This document shows positions 52,530-61,742 of a stretch of 64,000 nucleotides of DNA, in pieces. Position 1 is the first letter of the stretch, and every line of letters starts with the position of its first letter. The translations under genes were made by a program, and so were the position numbers. The DNA is from UBA6522 sp963664945 (GTDB lineage: Bacteria; Pseudomonadota; Gammaproteobacteria; Steroidobacterales; Rariloculaceae): NCBI GenBank assembly GCA_963664945.1, contig OY761822.1, positions 1,798,001 to 1,862,000 on the forward strand, given 5' to 3'. The notes under the pieces are model-generated. The model ran no database searches. It was not told the origin of the DNA and worked only from the letters and a program-made list of their open reading frames with translations.

Positions 52530-54087
52530 TAGCCCGACTTCGACAACTCAGGCGGATTTCCGGTTGATTTGAGCGGTTATTGGCCGGATACGGTCATGTA
52601 ACGTTTTGATTGTATTGATGGGGGATTCGTCGAACGGGCTGTAGTGCCGACCTTGCCCCTTGATTTATGGGGTATTTCGGGCACGCTATGGGTCCATGTT
52701 CGTGCGTGCCAAGAGGCGTTTCAAGGACGGCAAGGAGCACCGTTACTGGAGCGTGGTGGAGAACTGCAGGAGCCCGGACGGTCGCGTTGTGCAGCGGCAA
52801 GTGCTGTATCTCGGAGAGATCAACGACGGCCAGCGGGCGGCGTGGTGCCGATCCATCGAGGTGTTGTGCGGGGAGTCGGGTCCGAAGCCGGTGGCGCTGT
52901 TTCCGGCGGATCGGGAAGCGCCGGAGTTGGCCTGCGAGGTGGTTCGGATCGAACTGAAGGCATTGCGGCTTCGCCGGGCGCGTCAGTGGGGGGCATGCTG
53001 GCTGGCGCTGGTGCTGTGGGCGCGGCTGGATCTGGACCGGTTTTGGCGTCCGCGGCTGCCGCCGAGCCGTCAGGGCACGCGCTGGCTGGACGTGTTGAAG
53101 ATGCTGGTTTGCTACCAGTTGATCGATCCGGGCAGCGAATGGCGGTTGCACCGGCACTGGTACGCGCACAGCGCCATGGGGGATTTGCTGGGCCGCCCGG
53201 CGGAGGCGGTGGGCGGGCACACGCTGTACCGCTGCCTGGACAAGCTGGCGGGGCACAAGCGGGCGTTTTTCTCGTTTCTGCGGGACCGCTGGGAGACGTT
53301 GTTCGATGCGCGTTTCGACGTTTTGCTTTACGACCTGACCTCCACTTATTTTGAGAGCGATCCGACGTTTTCGGACAAGCGCCGGTTCGGTTACAGCCGC
53401 GACAAGCGCTCGGACTGCGTGCAGGTGGTGATCGCGCTGATCGTGACCCCGGAGGGGTTTCCGCTGGCCTACGAGGTGATGCCGGGCAACACCTCCGACA
53501 AGACCACGCTGGGGGCGTTTCTGAAGAAGATCGAAGCGCAATACGGGCGTTCGGACCGGGTCTGGATCATGGACCGGGGCATTCCCACCGAGGAGACGCT
53601 GGAGGCGATGCGCACGGCGCCGGCGCCGGCGCATTACCTGGTGGGCACGCCCAAGGGCCGATTGAGCAAACTGGAGAAGGCGTTCGTGGGCAAGCCCTGG
53701 CGGCAGGTTCGCGAGTCGGTGGAGGTGAAGTTGTTGGCCAGGGACGGGGAACTGCACATCCTGGCCCGACCGCACGCCCCGGGACTGACGCCCCGGGCGA
53801 TCCTGGAGAAGTTCGCCACCATGCAGATGGTCGATGTGCATCTGCCAACCACTGACGGGCGGCATCTCGTCCTGCCCCGGCGCACCGATCCGACCCGCGA
53901 CCAGCAACTGCTGCTGCACCGACTCAAAATGAAACTGCCCGAACAACCGCCCCCACGGATATCGGCCTAGATCATCGTCGAAACGACGATCCCCCACGGC
54001 GCTGCCGTAGTGCCGACCTTTCGCGTTCTCGAACAGAAAATCAATACGTTACAAGCGACAAAACGCCGAGTTGTCGAAGTCGGGCTA
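52530..54087 (+). mobile_element. IS1634-like insertion sequence
   Basis: A 1.56-kb element with 20-bp inverted ends (TAGCCCGACTTCGACAACTC at 52530, its complement at 54068-54087) enclosing one transposase gene. The left flank is the end of a MITE-like element (GGCAATTCCCGCTA); the right flank is the -10 box of DUF1640 copy 6. No clear target duplication beyond TA is seen, so flanks may have been rearranged. A 14-bp direct repeat (GTAGTGCCGACCTT) also brackets the gene at 52641 and 54008. Confidence 0.85.
52696..53970 (+). CDS. IS1634-family transposase
   Basis: 424 residues from the ATG at 52696 (a TTG at 52660 is the alternative). MFVRAKRRFKDGKEHRYWSV is the typical family start. The DDE catalytic core shows LLYDLTSTYFES for the first aspartate and VWIMDRGIPTEE for the second. 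The C-terminal part ends with LLLHRLKMKLPEQPPPRI, as in the shorter IS1634/IS4-group proteins. The frame is uninterrupted and the ends are intact, so the element may still be active. Confidence 0.9.
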   Translation: MFVRAKRRFKDGKEHRYWSVVENCRSPDGRVVQRQVLYLGEINDGQRAAWCRSIEVLCGESGPKPVALFPADREAPELACEVVRIELKALRLRRARQWGACWLALVLWARLDLDRFWRPRLPPSRQGTRWLDVLKMLVCYQLIDPGSEWRLHRHWYAHSAMGDLLGRPAEAVGGHTLYRCLDKLAGHKRAFFSFLRDRWETLFDARFDVLLYDLTSTYFESDPTFSDKRRFGYSRDKRSDCVQVVIALIVTPEGFPLAYEVMPGNTSDKTTLGAFLKKIEAQYGRSDRVWIMDRGIPTEETLEAMRTAPAPAHYLVGTPKGRLSKLEKAFVGKPWRQVRESVEVKLLARDGELHILARPHAPGLTPRAILEKFATMQMVDVHLPTTDGRHLVLPRRTDPTRDQQLLLHRLKMKLPEQPPPRISA

Positions 54088-54097
54088 AGATGGCGTC

Positions 54098-54280
54098 ATG
54101 TCCGAGGCGATCACATTCGACACCCGCCGGTTCGTCAAGAACCTCACGGGCGGAGCTTCAACGCGACATCGAGAAGGTCCGGGCCGACATTTTGAAATGG
54201 ATGGTCGGCGCGATGGCCGCGCAACCGCATTGATCGGGGCGCTGGTCTGGTATTTGTTCACGAGCGTGTCGAGCGGCTGA
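54098..54280 (+). pseudogene. DUF1640 copy 6, cut by deletion and separated from its promoter
   Basis: It begins with the shared start (MSEAITFDTRRFVKNL), but after 20 codons the coil is missing and the frame shifts. The out-of-frame sequence ELQRDIEKVRADILKWMVGA and then ALIGALVWYLFTSVSSG can still be read. The IS right end abuts the TAAGAT box, so the -35 has been replaced: the TTGTCG within the IS end is only nine bases away. Confidence 0.75.
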
Positions 54281-54376
54281 TCCGGCGGCTCGCGGTATTC
54301 GCGCCGGGCAGTTTGCCTCGGGGGCGCGGCGCCGCCCGGTGTGCCCGGGGCGTGGTGCTGCCCGGTGTGCCCGGCG

Positions 54377-57300
54377 TCACTCGACCGCCGGCAACGCCGT
54401 GCGCAGAACGGCCAAGCCCCTGGCATCGACGATTGCCAGTTCGCGCGGCGTGCGTTGAGGGACCGGGACTCGCGCGGCCCAGCCGCCCCCGCCGCCGTGG
54501 CTCAATGCATCTGCCGAAACCGGCTCGCGGTGCAGCTCCAGCCCGCTGCCATCCATCAGCACCAGAAAATACGCACCGCCCGGCGCTGGCGCGCGAGGCC
54601 CCCTGGACGAAGCCCGCGCGTGGGTGAGAGTCCATAAGCCCAGCTCATCGATCCGCCCGGACAGCGCCAGCGAGCCGGGCCGTTCGGTTCCCCATTCTTC
54701 GTTGTGCGCAACCGGGCCGTTCCACGACCGCCCGCTCCAGTGGATTGCCGGCCCCGCCGCGGCGGACCGTTCGGCGGCGCTCGCGCGCCAGTTCTGCCAC
54801 GCCTTGCGGTAATGGTAGTCGGAGATCAGCCGATGGCTGCCACAGTAGCTCATCACGTCGGCATACGCGGGATCGTCCCCGGCAACTGCCCGATGCCACA
54901 CCGCGTCCCATACCGGCAGCGGCCCCAGTTGCCCGTCCGGATACGGGTAGTTCCGGTCGGCGCTTCTCGCTTCGCACCCCGGCGGATGCCTCAGGTTCAG
55001 GTTGTGCCCGAACTCGTGGGGGATCGTGTTGAACTCGGAAAGCTCGCTCACCGCCACCCGCCCCGGCCGGTACGCCACCCCGCGCCCGCCCGTCCACGGC
55101 TGCGCGAAGATTCCAATGTAAAATTCATCCGGGTCCGCCTCCGCGTTCCACATCGCGCGGACCTCCTGCAACAATTCGTACTGGTTCGAGGCATGCGATT
55201 CCAGCGCCGGGGCGACGGTCGTATCGATATCGTCCGCCACCGGCCAGTACGCGCGGATGCCCCGCACAAGCATGTCCGCATCGAGCGGCAAGGGTACCCG
55301 ACCGGGAAAATTCACCGGAATGAAGGTGATGCGCAACCGGGGCGGTTGCTGGCCGTACAGCACGATCGGCTCGGCTTCGTTGTCCGTCTCGTCCGTCTCC
55401 ACCACTTCGTTGCCGGGGTCGATTACGGACACGACGCGGCGCCCGGCTCGGTTCAGCGCGCCCGGCAGTTCGAACGCGTATTCGGTGCGCCACCGCCCCC
55501 GCGCGGCGGGCGCCGTCCGGGGCGGGGCGGATTCGGCCAGACGGGCGGCCACGACGGCGCCGGAGCCGTCGATCACCCGGACGCGCAACGGGGGCGGCGC
55601 GTCCGTCCCGTGCTCGATATTCACAACAAGCACCGCCCAGCGTCCGAGCACCGGCTGCTGATGCTCGACCGCCTCCCCGTTCCTCGCCCTCTCCCACACC
55701 AGCGGTCCCTGGTAAAGGGCAACCGAATGATGCGACGCGTTGCCGTTGCCGGACGGATCGTCCGGGAACGCCGGGGGCATGCCGCGCGGCGGCGGGGATG
55801 CGAGTCCCGCGATCGCGTTGCCTCCGTAAAGCAAAACCAGGCCGTCCCCGATGAAGCGGTCCCTGTAGACCCAGGGAACGGTCCCCGTCAGGCCATTGTT
55901 CTCCACGTTCAGCGCCCGCAGCCGGGGCAGGCGCGCCAGCGCCTCCGGGATCGTGCCGGACAGCCGGTTGTTGGACATATCCAGGATCTCGAGCCGGGTC
56001 AGTTGCCGCAATGAGGCAGGAATGGCGCCTGAGAAGGCGTTGTAGGACAGGTCCAGTCGCTTAAGTCCGCTCAACTGCGCCAGAGCGTCCGGGACAGTTC
56101 CGCCCAGCGCGCCCGGCTCAGCCCGGCTGCCGGAGAGATCGAGGCCGGCGACGCGCCCGCCTTCGAGTTCGACGCCCGCCCACGAGGCGATCCTTTCGTT
56201 GTCCGCCGCGCCCCACAGCAGAAGCGGGTGATCGTCCGGCAAATCGGCGCTCGCTGTCAACGCTCTGGCCATTGTCACCAGCGCGCGGCAGTCACCGGCC
56301 AGCGCGGGATTGTCGCCAGGGCGCTCCACGTAACGCCCGTCGGCGCACCCAGCCGCATGCAACCACGCCAAGGTGCGCCCGCACCCGTCGCCCACCCCGT
56401 CCCCGTCAACGTCCAGCCCGCCGAAACATGCTTCGGGGAAGTGTTCCAGGGTCCCCGAAGTGCCGGCGTTCGTCAGATGCCCTCCCATGCTTTGCGCCAG
56501 GTTCATCACGCGGATGGCGCGGTCCGACCGGATGGCCAGGCGCCAGTGGCCCCGCCCTTCGCCCAATTGTCCATTCAGCCCTTCGTCGCCTTGCTCCAGT
56601 GCCGCCGCATCGAGGCGCCTCGACTCACCGGGGCCGAGCATGAGCGAGACCGCCCCGCCCGGAGCCGGCGCGCCGGCGTCGTCCCAGGCGATGATCGCCA
56701 CCTCGGCGGACTCATCCGACACATTGATCAGGCGAAGCAGGCTCAACGGGCCGGTCCCGACCGCCCGGCTGAACCGGGGCACGTAATGCCGGCGGCGCGC
56801 TCCAGCCCCGGCGTCCCGGACCGAGGTGAGCAAGCCATCCCGGGTGCGGATGTATGCGGCGACGTCAAGTCTCAGCGCGCTCCCGATCCTGATGCGCCAG
56901 TCTCCCTCACCGTCGCCGATTCCCGCCGGCAGGCCCTTGTCCGCGCGACCCTGCTCGATATTCGCAGAATCGAGCACGACCGTGCGGCCCGCTTCCAAAT
57001 CCAGCACGACCGGCCCGTAGGCATCGCCGGCGTCGTCAATGGCGTGAACAGTGGCCGTGCCCGCCCCGGCGGGGCTGCCGATGCGCAGCAGGCCGTTGCG
57101 GTGCGCATCGCCGGCGGAGGGGAAGAAATGGATCTCCCCGTCGTCCGCCAGCCCCGTGGAGAGGTTTGCCAGCGGCCCCGGCGGATGATCCAGAATCACC
57201 ATCGCATCAAGCGGCGCCTCGGCGAACACCAGCACCCGCCAATCGCCCCGGCCGTCCCCGAATCTTCCGTCAAGCCCGTTCTCGCCCTGTTCCAGCGCCC

Positions 57301-57970
57301 GTGCGCCGATCGTCCGCGAGCCGCCCGGCGGCAGCGTCAGCGAGACCGTGCCCGACGCCAGTCGCCCCGTGTCGTCCAGGCCGAACAGCACGATGTCCGT
57401 GGCGGCGTCCGAGCCGTTGACCAGGCGCAGCCGGGCACCGCCGGGAAACAAAGCATCCGGCGCGGGCACCGCCACGCGGTGATAGAATGAGCGGGCCGGC
57501 ACGACCCGGTCGAGCCTGTCGAGAAATCCGGATGGCGCCTGAACATAAGTCAGGGGTTCGATCGACAGATCCGTCTCAAGCTCAAGCCGCCAGTCGCCCT
57601 GCCCCGTGCCGACGCCGGAATCGATCCCCCTGGCCGCGTTGCCCCGCTCCAGGTCCGATACGCTGAACTCCACCGCGCGGCCTGCCTCGATGAACACCGC
57701 GATCGGGCCGAACGCCGCGCCGGTATCGTCCACGGCGGTGACCGAAACCTCCCCAGCCTCCCCGGAGTGGTTCACGATGCGCGCGACGCCCTCCCGCAGC
57801 GCATCCGAGCCCGGCGGCAGCAGAGGCAGGCGGTGCGTGGCCGCGGAAGCGTCGAAACACACCGCCATCAGCAGCAGTGCCGGAATCCGGGCGCATCGGC
57901 CCGGATACACGGCGGCGTTGCCGAAACGAACGCCGCGGCGCCGATTCGCCGACTGCAAGTCCCCGGTCAT
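54377..57970 (-). CDS. Large secreted metzincin protease with leucine-rich repeats
   Basis: About 1197 residues from the ATG at 57970; a GTG at 58045 is possible. A signal-like segment (IPALLLMAVCFDASAA) opens it. About four beta-domain repeats follow over residues 40-530, each with a DDTG/AFGP-type strand, an EAGRAVEFS-like strand and GQGDWRLEL. Residues near 600-740 form plant-type leucine-rich repeats (LSGLKRLDLSYNAFSGAIP, LTRLEILDMSNNRLSGTIP). A CARDB-like domain precedes the protease, whose zinc motif is HEFGHNLNLRH with a Met-turn in DVMSYC. It is probably exported and binds then cleaves external proteins. It lies downstream of the adhesin gene but behind a terminator. Confidence 0.85.
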   Translation of the reverse strand: MTGDLQSANRRRGVRFGNAAVYPGRCARIPALLLMAVCFDASAATHRLPLLPPGSDALREGVARIVNHSGEAGEVSVTAVDDTGAAFGPIAVFIEAGRAVEFSVSDLERGNAARGIDSGVGTGQGDWRLELETDLSIEPLTYVQAPSGFLDRLDRVVPARSFYHRVAVPAPDALFPGGARLRLVNGSDAATDIVLFGLDDTGRLASGTVSLTLPPGGSRTIGARALEQGENGLDGRFGDGRGDWRVLVFAEAPLDAMVILDHPPGPLANLSTGLADDGEIHFFPSAGDAHRNGLLRIGSPAGAGTATVHAIDDAGDAYGPVVLDLEAGRTVVLDSANIEQGRADKGLPAGIGDGEGDWRIRIGSALRLDVAAYIRTRDGLLTSVRDAGAGARRRHYVPRFSRAVGTGPLSLLRLINVSDESAEVAIIAWDDAGAPAPGGAVSLMLGPGESRRLDAAALEQGDEGLNGQLGEGRGHWRLAIRSDRAIRVMNLAQSMGGHLTNAGTSGTLEHFPEACFGGLDVDGDGVGDGCGRTLAWLHAAGCADGRYVERPGDNPALAGDCRALVTMARALTASADLPDDHPLLLWGAADNERIASWAGVELEGGRVAGLDLSGSRAEPGALGGTVPDALAQLSGLKRLDLSYNAFSGAIPASLRQLTRLEILDMSNNRLSGTIPEALARLPRLRALNVENNGLTGTVPWVYRDRFIGDGLVLLYGGNAIAGLASPPPRGMPPAFPDDPSGNGNASHHSVALYQGPLVWERARNGEAVEHQQPVLGRWAVLVVNIEHGTDAPPPLRVRVIDGSGAVVAARLAESAPPRTAPAARGRWRTEYAFELPGALNRAGRRVVSVIDPGNEVVETDETDNEAEPIVLYGQQPPRLRITFIPVNFPGRVPLPLDADMLVRGIRAYWPVADDIDTTVAPALESHASNQYELLQEVRAMWNAEADPDEFYIGIFAQPWTGGRGVAYRPGRVAVSELSEFNTIPHEFGHNLNLRHPPGCEARSADRNYPYPDGQLGPLPVWDAVWHRAVAGDDPAYADVMSYCGSHRLISDYHYRKAWQNWRASAAERSAAAGPAIHWSGRSWNGPVAHNEEWGTERPGSLALSGRIDELGLWTLTHARASSRGPRAPAPGGAYFLVLMDGSGLELHREPVSADALSHGGGGGWAARVPVPQRTPRELAIVDARGLAVLRTALPAVE

Positions 57971-58046
57971 CGAGGCAGGTACCGCATCGGGTTCACCGGC
58001 GTGCCGTTGCGGCGCCGCGCGCCGTGCCTGTGGCGGGCGCACCACT

Positions 58047-58080
58047 AAAAAACCGGCGGCCCATCTCTGGACCGCCGGCT
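58047..58080 (-). terminator. Intrinsic terminator after the adhesin gene
   Basis: On the minus strand CCGGCGG pairs with CCGCCGG across a short loop and is followed by six T. It lies about 25 bases after the adhesin stop, so the protease gene probably has its own promoter or depends on read-through. Confidence 0.8.
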
Positions 58081-58105
58081 TGCTTCCGGAAATTTGAAGC
58101 TCAGG

Positions 58106-60616
58106 CTAGAAATTGAAGCCCACGCCCGCCGAGGCGCCGGTCTCGCCGCCGGCACTGGTCACCCCGACCTGGAACGAGGCCTGCTCGCCCTGGATCTGGA
58201 AGCCCACCGCAAAGGCGGATTCCCCGTCGAACGAGCCCACGCCGATGGCAATCCCGCGGCCGTTGATCGCCGGCATGCCCGCCAGCGCCATGGAGGCGGC
58301 CACGCCCGCACGCACCGTTTCCAGGCTTTCGTTCAACTCTCCGATCATGCCGCTGTTGCGCTGAATGGCCGTTTCGTTGGAGCCCACCCGACCGTCTAAC
58401 GCGGTGATCGCCATCGTGTTCTGTCCAACCATCATCTCATGCGTATCGAGACGCATCGAGTTGACGTCGATTCTATCGGCCAGCATCATGTCGGCCGCCA
58501 TACGCTCCGTCCGTTCGGTCATGATGCTCGTGGCGTTTGTCATGATGGCCCCGGCGTTGGTCGTGATGGCCTCGGCGTTGGTCGTGATCATGCGCGAGTT
58601 CATGCCGATGGCCACCTCGTTCACCATGCTGCGGGACTCGTTGTTGTCGATCCGGCTCATGCCGTTGTCCGTCGTGCCTACACCCGTCACGGCATCCACG
58701 CCTATCTCTTCCGCAAGGTTATCGATGTATTCCTTCTTCTGCTCGAGCTTCATGCCGTGGTCCGTGAGCATCTCCTCGTTGTGCCTGCTGCGGGCGTCGG
58801 CGCAGTTGGCGACGTTGATAATGCCCGGCGCATCGCACGCGGACAGATCACCGTGCTGCGCGTCGACACCTCTTTCCCTCCCGTAAAAGTCCTTCCAAGC
58901 CGTGTCCAGGTCGCCCCCGTTCTCCCCGACCCGTTCGGTCAGTTCATCAATGTCACCGGAGTTTTCCGTTACGCCTTCCTGTACGCCATCCAAGTCGCTC
59001 TGGTCCAAAAGCTCGATCAGATTGCCGTCATCATCGGTGAGCTTTTTCGTCAGCGCATCGACTTCACCCTTGGCGTCCATCGCCACGCTGTGAACATCGG
59101 AAACCGCGTCGACCAGCGCCAGGCCATCGTCGTCGCCGTCCTTGCCGGTCGCCACCAACAGCGCGCTGAGCAACTGGCTGCCCGGCGAATCCGGGTCCCC
59201 GGTCAGGTTCATGTGCGTCCTCAGAAGTTTCCGGGCGTCGTCCAGGTTGTCTTCGGCGGCCTCGACCGCGTCCTCGAAGCGCTGCGCCGCACCCGACCCA
59301 GCGTCCGCAAGATCGGCGTCCGCCATCTCCTTTTCGTACTCGCGCAAGCTCACCAACTGGCTGAGGTAGCTGTCCGCGCTGCTCAGCGAGCCACTCAGCG
59401 CCTTGTTGGCGCCGTCCAGCAACCTCACGGCGTCTCTAACCGCGCCCGCGGCACTTTCCACGTCACCGTTGACGCGGTCAAAGCGGCTCAGCAACGTCCG
59501 CTCGTCGGTAATCGAGGCAGTGCCGATGGGGATAGCAGTGCCCAGGGTCCTGTTCTGGCCCCGCACGACGGACGTCAGGCGAGTCAGTTCGTCCATCACA
59601 TGGTCGCGCGCCTTGGCGGCCCTCCTCGCGTGCTCCCTGAGCGGTTCCAGGTCCTCGTTGCCCTCCGTGATTGCGTCGTCCAGTACCTCCTGCCGCGCCT
59701 CCGCGTAGTTCTTCCATTTCGTGTACTCCGCCACGATCTCCCCTAAAGTGTTGATGTTGGAGGAAGCTAATCCTCCGTCGCTGTCGTCCGTATCTGCAAA
59801 CATGAGCGCGCCCGATTCGTTGAAAGCGTCGGTGTACGCAGAATCATCTTCAATTTCAATTGCGTTGTCATTCGCTGTGTCATTGCCATTGATCGCCCGG
59901 TACCCGCCCACGGCACCCATGCCGTAGGCCGCGGCCAGTTCGTCGTCGGTCGGTGACGCGCCGGCGAGGTTGCTCACAACGATGTCATCGTAGCCAGTCT
60001 TCAGTGTCGCATACGTGCCGTCTGCGCCGACCAGTATGTTGTATTCCTCAACAGCCTTATCGACGTCGGCCAGCCGCATCTGCTGGCTGTAGACCAATCT
60101 GTAGACCGCCCCACCGTAGGCATCCCTGGCACTCTGCGCTTCGCGGGCTGCCTGCAGTTCGTCGGCGGTGGGCTCGTCGCCAAGCGCATCTTGGGCCCGC
60201 ACGGCGGCGGCGTATAGCTCGACGGCCTTGTCGTAACCGCTGGCCACCGGGTTGTCGCAACCGCTGATATCGAGCAGGCCGCTCAACATGCCCAGCTCGT
60301 CGTCGTTAATATCACCGGCTGCGTCCGCGCGGTCCTGATCCAACGCCGTCTCCAAGGCTCCCATTGAACCCAGGAGGTGCGCCGCGCCCATTGCCATCGC
60401 AGCTAGTGGAAGCATCCCACCGGCGCATTCGGTGATGTCACCGTACAGCTTCGGTGCCGGCACCTGCTGGGACCACGCCGGCCCGGATACCAGCGCACCA
60501 ACCCAGAGCGCGCCCATCGCCGTCAGCATCAGGCGACGAAAAGTGAAAATCAATCGTTGCAGAGCCATCATATTTCCCCTAGCAATTGCGTGCCAATAAA
60601 CAGCGTTAGTCATCAT
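58106..60616 (-). CDS. Trimeric-autotransporter-like adhesin (YadA-anchor protein)
   Basis: About 836 residues from the ATG at 60616, which has GAGGAA seven bases upstream; an ATG at 60568-60571 after AGGGG is the alternative. The N-terminus holds an export signal (TAMGALWVGALVSGPAWSQ). The body is helical and Asp/Asn-rich, with coiled-coil stalk segments and repeats such as NAEAITTNAGAIMTNATSIM near residue 690. The end, from about residue 750, is a YadA-like anchor: ESLETVRAGVAASMALAGMP, AINGRGIAIGVGSFDGESAF and a final aromatic GFNF. Such proteins trimerise to build the outer-membrane pore and mediate attachment. The passenger has no recognised head domain. Confidence 0.83.
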   Translation of the reverse strand: MMTNAVYWHAIARGNMMALQRLIFTFRRLMLTAMGALWVGALVSGPAWSQQVPAPKLYGDITECAGGMLPLAAMAMGAAHLLGSMGALETALDQDRADAAGDINDDELGMLSGLLDISGCDNPVASGYDKAVELYAAAVRAQDALGDEPTADELQAAREAQSARDAYGGAVYRLVYSQQMRLADVDKAVEEYNILVGADGTYATLKTGYDDIVVSNLAGASPTDDELAAAYGMGAVGGYRAINGNDTANDNAIEIEDDSAYTDAFNESGALMFADTDDSDGGLASSNINTLGEIVAEYTKWKNYAEARQEVLDDAITEGNEDLEPLREHARRAAKARDHVMDELTRLTSVVRGQNRTLGTAIPIGTASITDERTLLSRFDRVNGDVESAAGAVRDAVRLLDGANKALSGSLSSADSYLSQLVSLREYEKEMADADLADAGSGAAQRFEDAVEAAEDNLDDARKLLRTHMNLTGDPDSPGSQLLSALLVATGKDGDDDGLALVDAVSDVHSVAMDAKGEVDALTKKLTDDDGNLIELLDQSDLDGVQEGVTENSGDIDELTERVGENGGDLDTAWKDFYGRERGVDAQHGDLSACDAPGIINVANCADARSRHNEEMLTDHGMKLEQKKEYIDNLAEEIGVDAVTGVGTTDNGMSRIDNNESRSMVNEVAIGMNSRMITTNAEAITTNAGAIMTNATSIMTERTERMAADMMLADRIDVNSMRLDTHEMMVGQNTMAITALDGRVGSNETAIQRNSGMIGELNESLETVRAGVAASMALAGMPAINGRGIAIGVGSFDGESAFAVGFQIQGEQASFQVGVTSAGGETGASAGVGFNF

Positions 60617-60673
60617 GAAATTTCCTCGATCCGGTTGCGTCATACAACCCGAAAATTGCTCCCACCGACGCAA

Positions 60674-61133
60674 ACCGTCGATTACGGCGGGATTCTAAGA
60701 CACAACAAGCCATTTGTACAATGTTTTTTCCATGTTTCTCGAACAATCCGGCAGACCGCGCTAATTGGCTGAATTACAAACCAAAATCACCGAGAATGGG
60801 TCAGCATCCCTTGGGTGGCGCGCGTTCTGGGGCCTCTGTTGAATCCCACATCCCGATTCAAGCATACAATAAAAGTCGGTGGCGCGCAGAGAACGGGTGG
60901 GTCCAATCCAATGGTCGGCACGGGGGCTGAATAGAGGGAAAACGGCGGTTTTTCGCGGCCATTGACCGCTTTCGGGGCCTGCGCGCGCAGGTCGGTCAGC
61001 GAGAATGCCAGCTCCGGACAGGCCCTTTGCGGCGATGGATTTCCGGAAGGCGCCGGCACGACGGCACTCGGAATAATCCGAAACCCGGAGCAGGAACCGC
61101 AACCTGATATCCAGCACATCCATACGCGCACGT
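60674..61133. other. Gap before the intron-split gene: unidentified sequence
   Basis: No gene is assigned. Both strands have open frames with protein-like composition (for example a minus-strand frame with RFLLRVSDYSECRRAGAF near 61090-61040), but none matches a family I know, and codon use gives no clear winner. This stretch replaces the upstream part expected for the TraI-like gene, which begins abruptly at about 61134. Confidence 0.3.
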
Positions 61134-61742
61134 TTGGACCGCGCCTGGTGCTCCACGGTGCACGCGTTCCAGGGCCGGACCGTGGACAACGTGATCGCGG
61201 CGATGGAGGCGAACCACCCGAACCTCACCACGCAGAAATCGTTCTACGGTGCGCCGTGTAAGGCGCTATCCCCCAGCGGGTTGCGAAGCCCGCCCGGCAA
61301 CTGTCGCTCCAGCCGGAAGCAGTCGGAGCGGATGATGGAGGTAACGACATCGTTTGAAGCACTCCGACGTAACGGGCTGCCTTGGGCAGCCTAGCAACCA
61401 TGCGGGCCGCAACGCGAGTGAACGCCGAGCAGGCCTCGAAACCTTCAACGTGGAAGCCGACCCGCCCGTATTACGGGGAAGGCTGCCACCCGCCCGGGAA
61501 GCGAGCGATACGAACACCGGCGGGTTCCACCGGGGTAATGGCGGCGGCACGCATGGAAGAGGGGGATGGAGGCAACACGGGAAGCCCCGGCGGTGGCGTG
61601 GCACGCGCCAAACCGACAACCCGCGAGGGATGGGTCGGGCCGTTCGGGGTGGCGGAGAGGCCCGTAGTACCGTTGAAGCCGGGTAATGCCGGTGGAGGGA
61701 AGGGGCCTCGGTTCGAGAACAGCGTCGAAAGGAGGAAGGGAC

